This document shows, piece by piece, positions 6,315 through 14,059 of a stretch of 14,715 nt of DNA. This DNA is from Actinomycetota bacterium (GTDB lineage Bacteria; Actinomycetota; Actinomycetes; UBA12327). The DNA lies in the NCBI GenBank assembly GCA_026392555.1, contig JAPLBW010000163.1, forward strand, positions 1-14,715, in the 5' to 3' direction. A program made the position numbers and the translations under genes. Every line of letters starts with the position of its first letter. The first letter of the stretch is position 1. Below the pieces are notes generated by a model. It was not told the origin of the DNA. It made no database searches and was given only the letters and a program-made list of their open reading frames with translations.

Positions 6315-7049
6315 GTGAAAGCACAGCCGGCGCGATGGATCGTGGTGACGGCTTTCGCCCTCCTAGCATCCACAGCGTGCATCTTTTTGGCCCGCTGGCA
6401 ATTGAATCGTCTCCACGGGCGCAACGATGCAAACCGGATCATCACCTCCAACTATGACCAGCGGGCCACTCCACTTGCTCGCACCGTGCGGCCGGGCCAA
6501 CCCCTTGATACGCGCACAACATGGCGAACCGTCACCGTCCAAGGCACCTATGACGCAGCCGACGAATTACTGGTGCGCAAGCGTTCCCTTAACGAATCCA
6601 CCGGTTACTGGGTCCTCACGCCACTGGACACATCCGCTGGGCGCATCTGGGCAGTACGCGGCTGGATCAGGGCTGGCGCTGACGCCCGCACCCCATCGCT
6701 TTCCCCAGCTCCACCCACCGGTCGCGTTAGCGTGACCGGACATCTGCGTGGTCTGGAACGCACCACACAAACCCAAGGTCTACCGGATCGACAAATCCAA
6801 ACGATCAATCCGGCGGTGATCAATGGGTCGACATCCGCCGCGACGTATCAAGCCTGGCTGCAAGTGACCACCGAGGACCCCACTCCGGCATCAACTCCCA
6901 CGCGCCTTCCCAATCCTGATGTCAGTGCCGGTCCGCACTTGGGCTATGTCGTCCAGTGGATCGTCTTTGCCCTGTTGATCTGGGTTGGCTGGTGGATCAT
7001 CGTGCGCCGACCAGATGCCGAACCCGCCGACGATCAATCATCGCCCTAG
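6315..7049 (+). CDS. SURF1 family cytochrome c oxidase assembly protein
   Basis: SURF1 proteins help insert heme a during assembly of aa3-type cytochrome c oxidase in the cytoplasmic membrane. The 244-residue protein has the family layout. An N-terminal membrane helix (about 8-27) is followed at once by 'ARWQLNRLHGRND'. The large extracytoplasmic domain contains 'TWRTVTVQGTYD' and 'GYWVLTPLDT', then 'GRIWAVRGWI'. A second helix lies at about 211-230 after 'GPHLGYVVQW'. The start is GTG at 6315, 9 nt after the DUF3099 stop. No strong Shine-Dalgarno sequence is present; TAGGCT 6 nt upstream suggests a leaderless start or coupling to the preceding gene. Oxidase subunit genes are not in the window. 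Confidence 0.92.
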   Translation: MKAQPARWIVVTAFALLASTACIFLARWQLNRLHGRNDANRIITSNYDQRATPLARTVRPGQPLDTRTTWRTVTVQGTYDAADELLVRKRSLNESTGYWVLTPLDTSAGRIWAVRGWIRAGADARTPSLSPAPPTGRVSVTGHLRGLERTTQTQGLPDRQIQTINPAVINGSTSAATYQAWLQVTTEDPTPASTPTRLPNPDVSAGPHLGYVVQWIVFALLIWVGWWIIVRRPDAEPADDQSSP

Positions 7050-7052
7050 GCT
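7047..7052 (+). promoter_or_regulatory. TAGGCT: stop codon of SURF1 and candidate -10 of the SDR gene
   Basis: TAG at 7047-7049 ends SURF1; the hexamer ends 6 nt before the ATG at 7059. The surrounding TCGCCCTAGGCTG (7041-7053) is identical over 13 bp to 6297-6309, in the same place relative to the stop and the next start. No good -35 was seen. Confidence 0.4.
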
Positions 7053-7058
7053 GTCGGC

Positions 7059-7832
7059 ATGGACTTGCACCTGCGCGATAAAGCCTTCATCGTCACTGGC
7101 GCGACTAGCGGCCTGGGACAAGCCACTGCTGTGGAATTGGCTCTCAACGGCGCTCAACTGGTACTTAACGCACGCTCGCAGGAGAGCTTGGCAGCAACGG
7201 TCCAGATCCTCGTTGCTGCAGGGGTGCCCGAGAGCAACCTCCGCACCGTTGAAGGATCCATCGGTACCCCTGAGGTTGCTAGCCAACTGACCACTGCGGC
7301 TCTTGAGCACTTTGGTCGCCTCAATGGCGCGCTCATCAGCGTGGGCGGACCAACGGGCGGACTCGATTCGACCATCTCTGACGACCAATGGCTCGATGCC
7401 TTCTCCACTGTTTTTCTGGGGATGCGCCGGGTGGCTCGGGCCACCGCAGAAGCCATGACGACAGGCGGATCCATCGCACTGGTGCTTTCGTCGACGGTAC
7501 ATACCCCTATTGCGGGAATCGCGACGTCCAATGGCTTGCGACCGGGCTTGGCGATGTTGGTCAAGCAAATGTCTGTGGAATACGGGCCGCGCGGGATCCG
7601 ATTCAACTCACTCTTGCCTGGTCGCTTTGATACTGAGCGCGTGCGGTTCCTAGATGCCCAAGGTGGCGACCCCAATGGATCTCGTCAGCGAGCCGAAGCT
7701 GGCATCCCCCTGCGACGCTATGGCGAACCCAGTGAATTCGGTGCCTTTGCCGCGTTCATCCTGTCCGAGCGCGCGTCCTACCTGACCGGAGCATCCATCG
7801 ACCTTGACGGTGGAGCTCGCCCAAGCGTGTAA
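7059..7832 (+). CDS. Atypical short-chain dehydrogenase/reductase with SNxxR instead of YxxxK
   Basis: The 257-residue protein is a classical-length SDR with a Rossmann cofactor motif TGATSGLG at residues 13-20 and the C-terminal 'SYLTGASIDLDGG' common to FabG-like enzymes. A catalytic Ser is present in 'LVLSSTVHTP' (S144 or S145). The YxxxK segment, however, reads SNGLR (157-161): Ser replaces the catalytic Tyr and Arg replaces Lys, aligned by the following 'PGLAMLVK'. The NAG motif is also altered (VGGPTG). I recall a 'BKR-like' SDR group with SNxxR at this place, so this is probably a subfamily trait, not a decayed gene. Substrate and even redox activity are unknown. The start is ATG at 7059, 9 nt after the SURF1 stop. 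It converges on the ABC exporter with a 4-bp gap. Confidence 0.9.
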   Translation: MDLHLRDKAFIVTGATSGLGQATAVELALNGAQLVLNARSQESLAATVQILVAAGVPESNLRTVEGSIGTPEVASQLTTAALEHFGRLNGALISVGGPTGGLDSTISDDQWLDAFSTVFLGMRRVARATAEAMTTGGSIALVLSSTVHTPIAGIATSNGLRPGLAMLVKQMSVEYGPRGIRFNSLLPGRFDTERVRFLDAQGGDPNGSRQRAEAGIPLRRYGEPSEFGAFAAFILSERASYLTGASIDLDGGARPSV

Positions 7833-7839
7833 GCGCTTA
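7830..7839. other. Palindrome TAAGCGCTTA holding both convergent stop codons
   Basis: The perfect 10-bp palindrome contains the TAA of the SDR gene (7830-7832, plus) and the TAA of the ABC exporter (7837-7839, minus). It is the only intergenic DNA here. It is too short for a convincing terminator and has no T-tract. Confidence 0.5.
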
Positions 7840-9692
7840 GGTACGCGTGGGCTGGCTAGCAAACTGCGTGCGGTACAACTCGCTATACAAGCCTCCGGCG
7901 GCAATCAATTCATCGTGCGTGCCCGTTTGCACAATGCGACCATCCTCAACAACCAATATCATGTCCGCATCCCGCACTGTGGACAGCCGGTGCGCAATCA
8001 CCAATGACGTACGGCCCTTGAGCGCGATGGCTAGTGCCTGTTGAACAGCGAGCTCAGATTCCGAGTCCAAGTGAGCCGTGGCCTCATCGAGCACCACAAC
8101 TTCTGGGGCCTTTAACAAGAGCCTGGCAATGGCTAGGCGTTGCTTTTCGCCACCGGACAAGCGGTACCCGCGATCGCCCACCACGGTGTCCCAGCCTTCA
8201 GGTAACGAGTCGATTAAGTCCCAAATCTGTGCTGCGTGCAAGGCGGCCTCCAGCTCGCCATCGGAGGCATCGGGCTTGGCGTAGAGCAAATTGACCTTGA
8301 TCGAGTCGTGGAACATGTGCGCGTCCTGGGTCACCACACCAATCCGGTCCCGCAGCGACGACAGCGTGACGTCGCGCACGTCTTGGCCAGCAACGCGGAC
8401 AACTCCCGACGTGGTGTCGTACAAACGCGGAACCAGCGAGGTAATCGTGGTCTTGCCCGCACCTGACGGGCCCACCAACGCGGCCATGGTTCCCGCTGGG
8501 ATTCTTGATGTGCGCTGACCGTTGGGATCGCGATGGACTCAAGAGAGGCCAAAGAAACTTCCGCCGCGGATGGGTAATGAAAGGAGACATGTTCAAATTC
8601 CACTGAGGCACCCGATACTTCGAGATCTTGGGCCCCCGGCTTCTCGTCAATCATGGGCTCAAGATCAAGGACCTCAAAAACGCGTTCAAAGCTAACCAGT
8701 GCAGTCATAACGTCGACGCGCACATTGGCCAGCGACGTCAACGGTCCATAAAGTTGCGACAACAAAGCCGTTAGAGCGACCAGGTGTCCCAAGGACAGTG
8801 TCTGATCGATGACCAAGACTCCACCGACGCCATAGATCAAAGCCGTAGCCAACGCGGCCACCAAGGTCAGAGCCGTGAAAAAGATCCGGTTCGCCATCGC
8901 GATTTTTACGCCAATGTCACGCACTCGTCCCGCTTTGAGGGAAAACTGATCGCCTTCTTCACCCAAGCGTCCAAAAAGTTTGACCAGTAGAGCACCGGAT
9001 ACGTTGAAGCGTTCCGTCATCACCGTACTCATCGAGGCATTGAGGTTCATGGCCTCGCGAGTCAAACCTTGAAGCTGCTTTCCCACCCGACGAGCGGGGT
9101 AAAGGAACAGCGGGAGCATCACCAAAGCTGCCAAGGTGATCGGCCAGCTGATCGCCAACATGGCAATCGCGACGAGAACCAACTGAATGACGTTGGAAAA
9201 CACCCCTGACAAGGTGCTGGTGAATGCTTGTTGCGCCCCGATGACGTCGGTGTTCAGGCGTGAGATTAAGGCGCCCGTTTGGGTGCGGGTAAAGAACGCG
9301 ACGGGCATGCGTAACACGTGGGCGAAAACCTCAGTACGCAAGCGGTAGATCAAACCTTCGCCGATGCGGGATGAGAACCAGCGAAGCGCCAATCCGATCA
9401 AGGCGTTGATAATCGCAATGCCACCGACGATCAAAGACAAAGTGATCACCACTGACTTGTCTTGCTTAACAATGCCGTTGTCGACGATTCGCCCCCACAG
9501 AAGCGGTGATACCACTGCGAGAACCGACGAGATAGAAACCAGGATCAAAAAACCGATGATTAACGTGCGGAAGGGCTGCGCATACCGCAGGACTCGCTGC
9601 GTAATACCCGGCGGCAACTTATTGGGCCTTGCATTGGGACTATTGGACATTGTGTGCAGCGTGCGCCACGCCGAACCACCATGCATCGACAT
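7837..9692 (-). pseudogene. ABC exporter (fused TMD-NBD), split by an out-of-frame deletion
   Basis: The type I exporter of the MsbA/LmrA/Sav1866 kind normally works as a homodimer or heterodimer in the membrane. The first reading frame (from ATG 9692, with GGAGG upstream; MSMHGGSAWRTLH start) encodes the six-helix membrane domain, including 'RTQTGALISRLNTDV', and the NBD start 'FEHVSFHYPSA'. It stays open to 8331 but becomes nonsense after about 8510. The ATPase continues in another frame: GPSGAGKTT (Walker A, 8446-8472 region), Q-loop 'VTQDAHMFHDSI', signature LSGGEKQR, Walker B VVVLDEATAHLD, switch IAHRLST, stop at 7837. Between 'SLASLESIAIPTVSAH' and 'RIPAGTMAALVG' the usual strand '(V)LHDVSF' is missing. 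The span is 3n+2 bp, so a deletion of 22 or 25 bp would explain both facts. Restarting at ATG 8487 would give an incomplete NBD. Sequencing or assembly error is possible. Confidence 0.85.
8495..8515 (-). other. Probable lesion site in the ABC exporter
   Basis: Here the frame encoding '...ESIAIPTVSAHQ' must give way to the frame encoding 'RIPAGTMAALVGPSG'. The reverse-strand bases at the junction are CATCAAGAATCCC. No stop codon marks the point; the position is fixed by loss of family-like sequence on each side. No slippery heptamer or downstream structure suggesting programmed frameshifting was seen. Confidence 0.6.
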
Positions 9693-9734
9693 CTACACAT
9701 CCTCCAAGTTATGACAACCACTGGTCCTACTGAG

Positions 9735-10334
9735 TTATTCCCCGCTGCCTTCTTCGCTATCAGATGCCAAGCGACCCAATGCCTCACGTTCCCTGCGCCG
9801 AACCACATCATGATGGGTTCCAGGACTCGCCTGTCCAAGCAACGCCTTGACCTCGGCCAACCATTGCGGTGAATGCTGTGAAATCTTTTCGGCCCACTGC
9901 ATGGCTGATTCGAGACTGCCCAATCGATCAACAATCCCCCACTGGAACGCTTGTTCAGCCGGAATTGAGCCGCCCACGATCAGAGCTAGTGCTCGAGACG
10001 ACCCCACGCGATCTACCAAAGCAGCCAAGGAACCGTGCACCGGAAGTCCAACGTCAGTCGCGGGAGCAAAATCCAGCACCGCATTCGCCTCAGCAACTAC
10101 TAGATCGCAGGCCAACGCCACGGCTAAAGCATCGGTATCGGCCGAAGAACTAAGCCAGGCCAGACTCACGCGACCTGGGCTGCGTAGCCACTCCGCGTCA
10201 GCGTCCGTCATGGAGCCGCCGGCAGCTGCCACCGTGACCACGACCACAGCTGCCGCGTTGAGCGCTGGATCTAGCCGGGCCTGGTCCACTGCATTCGAGG
10301 GGATCACCACCACCGGACTAGTCATAGGTTCCAT
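9735..10334 (-). CDS. Compact crotonase-like (enoyl-CoA hydratase/isomerase family) protein
   Basis: The 199-residue protein retains the C-terminal two thirds of a crotonase fold: 'LAVALACDLVVAE' (residues 69-81) matches the 'ELAMMCDIIYA' helix, and 'RALALIVGGSIPAEQAFQWG' followed by 'IVDRLG' matches the conserved 'LTG..I.A..A...GLV' region. It is shorter than usual (about 260-285) and lacks the FxGG/AGAD oxyanion-hole loop. By eye, both catalytic glutamates of rat crotonase (E144, E164) are Ala or Thr-type residues here. It is therefore probably not a hydratase. It starts 27 bp after the ABC-F gene on the same strand, in the order seen for M. tuberculosis echA12 and Rv1473. ATG at 10334 is used; a second ATG at 10325 is possible, and neither has a strong ribosome binding site. 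Confidence 0.8.
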   Translation of the reverse strand: MEPMTSPVVVIPSNAVDQARLDPALNAAAVVVVTVAAAGGSMTDADAEWLRSPGRVSLAWLSSSADTDALAVALACDLVVAEANAVLDFAPATDVGLPVHGSLAALVDRVGSSRALALIVGGSIPAEQAFQWGIVDRLGSLESAMQWAEKISQHSPQWLAEVKALLGQASPGTHHDVVRRREREALGRLASDSEEGSGE

Positions 10335-10361
10335 TGTGGCGCTTGTCTATCCATTGAGCCA

Positions 10362-11960
10362 CTAAGCCAGCGAAACAAGGTCAACGTAATCCTCGTTCCA
10401 CAGGTCTTCGGCTCCATCGGGGAGCAGAAGTACGCGCTCCGGATCCAGCGCCAAGACAGCACCCTCGTCGTGCGTGACCAGGACCACGGCGCCTTCGTAG
10501 GAGCGCAAGGCCCCCAAGACTTCTTCACGGCTAGCCGGATCAAGGTTGTTGGTCGGTTCATCGAGCAGCAAAACATTGGCAGCCGAAACCACCAAGGTCG
10601 CCAACGCCAATCGCGTCTTTTCGCCACCGGAGAGGACCCCTACCGGCTTACTCACATCGTCCCCGCTAAACAGGAACGAACCCAAAACACTGCGCACTCC
10701 AGCGTCATCCAAATCCGGCGCAGCAGTTCGCATATTTTCTAACACTGTTCTATCCGCGTCGAGGGTTTCATGCTCCTGCGCGTAGTACCCCAACCGCAAC
10801 CCGTGGCCTGGCTCAATCTCGCCCGTGTCAGCAGCTTCTGTTCCCGACAAAATCTTCAGCAACGTGGTCTTACCGGCACCATTGAGTCCCAAGATCACCA
10901 CGCGGCTGCCACGGTCAATCGCCAGGTCCACGTCGGTAAAGATCTCTTGAGACCCGTACGACTTAGACAGCCCTTGGGCCATTAGCGGAGTCTTGCCGCA
11001 GGCCGCAGGCTTGGGGAACCGCAGTTTGGCGACCTTGTCGCTTTGACGCTCGTCTTCCAGACCTGCCAGCAAACGCTCGGCTCGCTTAGCCATGGACTGG
11101 GCAGCTTTGGCTTTAGACGCCTTGGCCCGCATGCGGTCGGCCTGATCCTTGAGTTGGTCGGCCTGCTTGACCGCATTAGCTCGCTCGCGCTTACGACGGC
11201 GTTCATCGGTTTCTCGTTGGAGTTGGTAGGCCCGCCAGCCCGTGTTGTACACGTCAAGCTCGGCACGGTTGGCGTCGAGGTGGAATACGCGATTGACGGT
11301 GTCTTCCAACAGCGGTACATCGTGACTGATGACCAAAACTCCACCCTTATAGGACCGCAGGAACTCGCGGAGCCACACGATGGAATCAGCGTCAAGGTGG
11401 TTGGTGGGTTCGTCAAGCAACAGTGTGGTGGCTTGGGAAAAAAGGATGCGTGCCAGTTCAACGCGGCGACGCTGACCACCACTGAGAGTTGACAGCGGTT
11501 GAGACAACACTCGATCCACCAGTCCCAGACCACTCGCTAGCGCATCTGCTTCTGATTGGGCCGAGTAACCACCTTCGGCCAAGAATTCAGTCTCAAGCCG
11601 TGAGTAGCGAGCAAGCGCTTTGTCGCGGACACCCGGTTCATCGCTGGCCATCGCCGCTTCGGCATTGCGTAGCGCCGTGATAGCGGTGTCCAAGCCACGG
11701 GCTCCCAGAATGCGGTCACGAGCCGTGACGTTAAGGTCACCGGTTCGTGGGTCCTGCGGGAGGTAGCCGACTTCGCCACTTGAGGTCACCGATCCAGCAG
11801 CCGGCAAAGCCTGTCCCGCCAAGACCTTGGTCAAAGTAGTCTTGCCAGCACCATTGCGACCGACCAGTCCGACCTTGTCACCAGGTGCGATGCGCAAATC
11901 TACGTCAGAGATCAAGATTCGAGCGCCCGCGCGCAACTCAATGCCAGATGCGCTGAGCAC
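10362..11960 (-). CDS. ABC-F family ATPase (duplicated ABC domains, no membrane part)
   Basis: ABC-F proteins act on the ribosome as translation factors or antibiotic protectors, not as transporters. The 532-residue protein has two ATPase domains: Walker A GRNGAGKTT (34-42) and GLNGAGKTT (358-366); signatures LSGGQRRRVELA (159-170) and LSGGEKTRLAL (443-453); Walker B LLLDEPTNHLD with E184 and LLLDEPTNNLD with E468; switch His213 and His497. Between them lies the charged, Lys/Arg/Ala-rich helical linker (about 245-315) that reaches toward the ribosomal E site in this family. Gene order matches M. tuberculosis Rv1473. Which ABC-F subgroup, and whether it gives resistance, cannot be read from sequence alone. 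The start is GTG at 11958-11960, with GAGGAG 4 nt upstream. It lies 37 bp after sufT. Confidence 0.94.
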   Translation of the reverse strand: MLSASGIELRAGARILISDVDLRIAPGDKVGLVGRNGAGKTTLTKVLAGQALPAAGSVTSSGEVGYLPQDPRTGDLNVTARDRILGARGLDTAITALRNAEAAMASDEPGVRDKALARYSRLETEFLAEGGYSAQSEADALASGLGLVDRVLSQPLSTLSGGQRRRVELARILFSQATTLLLDEPTNHLDADSIVWLREFLRSYKGGVLVISHDVPLLEDTVNRVFHLDANRAELDVYNTGWRAYQLQRETDERRRKRERANAVKQADQLKDQADRMRAKASKAKAAQSMAKRAERLLAGLEDERQSDKVAKLRFPKPAACGKTPLMAQGLSKSYGSQEIFTDVDLAIDRGSRVVILGLNGAGKTTLLKILSGTEAADTGEIEPGHGLRLGYYAQEHETLDADRTVLENMRTAAPDLDDAGVRSVLGSFLFSGDDVSKPVGVLSGGEKTRLALATLVVSAANVLLLDEPTNNLDPASREEVLGALRSYEGAVVLVTHDEGAVLALDPERVLLLPDGAEDLWNEDYVDLVSLA

Positions 11961-11997
11961 GGAACTCCTCGATGACTAATAGAGCGGGAACAACGAT

Positions 11998-12315
11998 TTA
12001 GACGTTGAAGCCCAGGGCTCGCAACTGTTCGCGACCATCGTCGGTGATCTTGTCTGGACCCCATGGCGGCATCCACACCCAGTTGATTCGAACGCCGTTC
12101 GTCAATCCGTCCAAAGCTGAATTGGTTTGATCTTCAATCACGTCAGTCAACGGGCAAGCCGCCGAGGTGAGCGTCATGTCCACAATAGCGGTGTTGGCTT
12201 CATCCACCGTGATGCCATAGACCAATCCAAGGTCCACGACGTTAATGCCCAACTCTGGGTCAATCACGTCGCGCATGGCTTCGGTGACATCGTCGACTTC
12301 TGCCCGATAGGTCAT
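11998..12315 (-). CDS. sufT: SufT / DUF59 (MIP18-like) iron-sulfur maturation protein
   Basis: This is an auxiliary factor for maturing Fe-S proteins, the last gene of actinobacterial suf operons (Rv1466 in M. tuberculosis). The 105-residue, single-domain protein carries the DUF59 hallmarks: 'VIDPELGINVVDLGLVYGI' (residues 17-35), with the conserved Asp-Pro-Glu, and 'MTLTSAACPLTDVIEDQ' with the conserved Cys54. The end 'WMPPWGPDKITDDGREQL' is typical. The start ATG overlaps the sufU stop by 4 bp (ATGA) and has AAAGGAT about 6 nt upstream. Function is inferred from family and operon position. Confidence 0.93.
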   Translation of the reverse strand: MTYRAEVDDVTEAMRDVIDPELGINVVDLGLVYGITVDEANTAIVDMTLTSAACPLTDVIEDQTNSALDGLTNGVRINWVWMPPWGPDKITDDGREQLRALGFNV

Positions 12316-12767
12316 GACTGATCCTTTACTGATTGGGCGACAGCTTGCAGTGCCGCATCCTTAAACGCCATCCACCCCAACAGGGCGCATTTGACCCGCG
12401 CTGGGTACTTCGAGACACCAGAAAACGCCACGGCATCCTCTAACAACTCTTCATCCGGCTGGCCTGCACCCCTGCTCTGCATGAGAGCAAGGAAGCCTGC
12501 CTCCACTTCAAGGGCCTGCTGCACGGTTCGACCTTCCAGCAATTCCGTCATCACCGACGTTGACGCCTGACTAATCGAACACCCTTGTCCTTGGTGCCCG
12601 ATGGCAGTGACCACACCGTCATTGATCTTGACCCGCAGGGTGATCTCATCACCACAGGTGGGGTTGACATGGTGAACTTCAGCGTCAAAGGGTTCAAGAA
12701 TTAGACGACCGACTGGATTGCGGTAATGATCCAAAATTATTTCCTGATACATCGACTGAAGTTCCAT
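12312..12767 (-). CDS. sufU: SufU, zinc-dependent sulfurtransferase partner of SufS
   Basis: SufU accepts persulfide sulfur from SufS for Fe-S cluster assembly on SufBCD in the cytoplasm. The 151-residue protein starts 'MELQSMYQEIILDHYRNP', the family N-terminus. Zinc ligands are all present: Cys38 and Asp40 in NPTCGDE, Cys63 in GQGCSISQAS, and Cys127 in RVKCALLGW. The insertion between the second and third Cys (about 64 residues) marks SufU and not IscU. The start is ATG at 12765-12767; an adjacent GTG at 12768-12770 would add one residue. The chosen ATG overlaps the sufS stop by one base (TGATG) and has GGGGTG upstream. It is coupled at the other end to sufT. Confidence 0.95.
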   Translation of the reverse strand: MELQSMYQEIILDHYRNPVGRLILEPFDAEVHHVNPTCGDEITLRVKINDGVVTAIGHQGQGCSISQASTSVMTELLEGRTVQQALEVEAGFLALMQSRGAGQPDEELLEDAVAFSGVSKYPARVKCALLGWMAFKDAALQAVAQSVKDQS

Positions 12768-14059
12768 CACTTCACCCCAAAAAAGGTCTTAGCCGCGTCA
12801 AGGGATTCGACCAGCGCATCCACATCAGAAAAATCATTGTAGAGATAAAAACTCGCACGCGTTGTTGCTGCAATGCCGAACCGACGCATCAAAGGCCAAG
12901 CGCAGTGGTGACCAACGCGCACCTCTAACCCACGGTCATCGAGAACCTGACCAACATCATGCGCATGAATGTCATCAACCAAGAAGGAGACAGCTCCCCC
13001 GCGCTGATTGGCATTGTTGGGTCCGATAACGCGAAGGCCCGAAATGCTGGCTAGCCCCTCGAGTGCATAACTTGTGAGCGCGTGCTCGTGCTCAAAGACC
13101 TTGTCCATCCCCACGGCCGTGAGGTAGTCACAAGCCGCCGCAAGCCCAACAGCTTGAGCGGCAACAGGGGTGCCGGCTTCAAAGCGTTGCGGCGGATCTA
13201 CATACGTTGCGTGATCCATGTAGACGGTTTCAATCATGGAGCCACCGGTGAGGAAGGGTGGCATCGCAGCCAAAACTTCGGTGCGCCCCCACAAAACACC
13301 AATACCCGTAGGGCCCAGCATCTTGTGCCCAGAAAAGGTCACAAAATCCACACCGAGTTCCACCACATCCAGGGGCATGTGTGGAGCTGACTGGCAGGCG
13401 TCCAGAACAACCAAAGCCTGTACGGCCCGCGCCCGCGCCACAATCTCGGCCACCGGGTTGATCGTGCCGAGGACATTGCTTTGATGGGTAAACGCAACAA
13501 CCCTTGTTCGGTCGTTAATGATCTGGTCCAACGTTGACAGGTCCAGGCGACCTTCATCATCGACGCCTAACCACGCCAACTCGGCGCCCGTTCGACGACA
13601 CAGTTCCTGCCATGGAATCAAATTGGCGTGGTGTTCCATCTCCGTCACAACAATGCGATCACCCGGCTGCAAACTCAGGGACTGACCTACCGCTGTGTCG
13701 CTAAAGGACGCGTTGCCCAACGAATAAGCCACCAGATTGATCGCTTCGGTTGCGTTCTTGGTAAAGACAATATCGCCTGATTGAGCGCCAATGAAACGCG
13801 CAATGGTTTCCCTCGCGCCTTCATACGCGTCAGTCGCCTCTTCGCCCAACTGGTGGGCACCACGATGAACAGCAGCGTTGTGCATCTCATAAAACCGGCG
13901 CTCGGCATCCAACACGGACGAAGGCTTTTGGGATGTTGCGCCGCTGTCCAAGTACACCAAACGCTTACCGTCACGAATAGTTCGTTGCAGAAGCGGAAAG
14001 TCCGCTTTGATGCGGGTTACATCAAGAGCAGTGACAGACGAGGGGGTGCGAGAGGTCAC
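12767..14059 (-). CDS. sufS: Cysteine desulfurase SufS (class II, PLP-dependent)
   Basis: SufS removes sulfur from L-cysteine, forming a persulfide passed to SufU. The 430-residue protein is slightly longer than usual because of a 16-residue N-terminal leader before 'IKADFPLL'. Key parts: 'YLDSGATSQKP' (36-46), 'HRGAHQLGEEAT', 'MEHHANLIPW' with PLP-stacking His143 or His144, Asp220 in VLDACQSAPH, PLP lysine K246 in FSGHKMLGPTG, and active-site C386 in RVGHHCAWP. The short Cys loop marks class II (SufS/CsdA). A modest insertion around 116-130 ('NASFSDTAVGQSLSLQ') lengthens one loop. The GTG start at 14057-14059 overlaps the sufC stop by 4 bp with no strong ribosome binding site, so it depends on translational coupling. 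Confidence 0.96.
   Translation of the reverse strand: MTSRTPSSVTALDVTRIKADFPLLQRTIRDGKRLVYLDSGATSQKPSSVLDAERRFYEMHNAAVHRGAHQLGEEATDAYEGARETIARFIGAQSGDIVFTKNATEAINLVAYSLGNASFSDTAVGQSLSLQPGDRIVVTEMEHHANLIPWQELCRRTGAELAWLGVDDEGRLDLSTLDQIINDRTRVVAFTHQSNVLGTINPVAEIVARARAVQALVVLDACQSAPHMPLDVVELGVDFVTFSGHKMLGPTGIGVLWGRTEVLAAMPPFLTGGSMIETVYMDHATYVDPPQRFEAGTPVAAQAVGLAAACDYLTAVGMDKVFEHEHALTSYALEGLASISGLRVIGPNNANQRGGAVSFLVDDIHAHDVGQVLDDRGLEVRVGHHCAWPLMRRFGIAATTRASFYLYNDFSDVDALVESLDAAKTFFGVK

Noticed and set aside
7837..8487. Separate stand-alone ATPase gene starting at ATG 8487
   Set aside because: It would begin only four residues before Walker A and lack the first strands of an ABC domain; the upstream frame supplies these, so the two belong to one broken gene.
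8331..8500. C-terminal tail of the first ABC exporter frame (Trp/Arg-rich) as real protein
   Set aside because: It is the out-of-frame reading of the ATPase, rich in Arg, Trp and Pro as shadow frames are here.
8495..8515. Programmed ribosomal frameshift in the ABC exporter
   Set aside because: No slippery heptamer or stimulatory structure is seen, and the junction also lacks about seven expected residues, which frameshifting would not restore.
10470..11533. Plus-strand ORFs opposite the ABC-F gene
   Set aside because: They are antisense shadows of a strongly conserved two-domain ATPase, with no family signal of their own.
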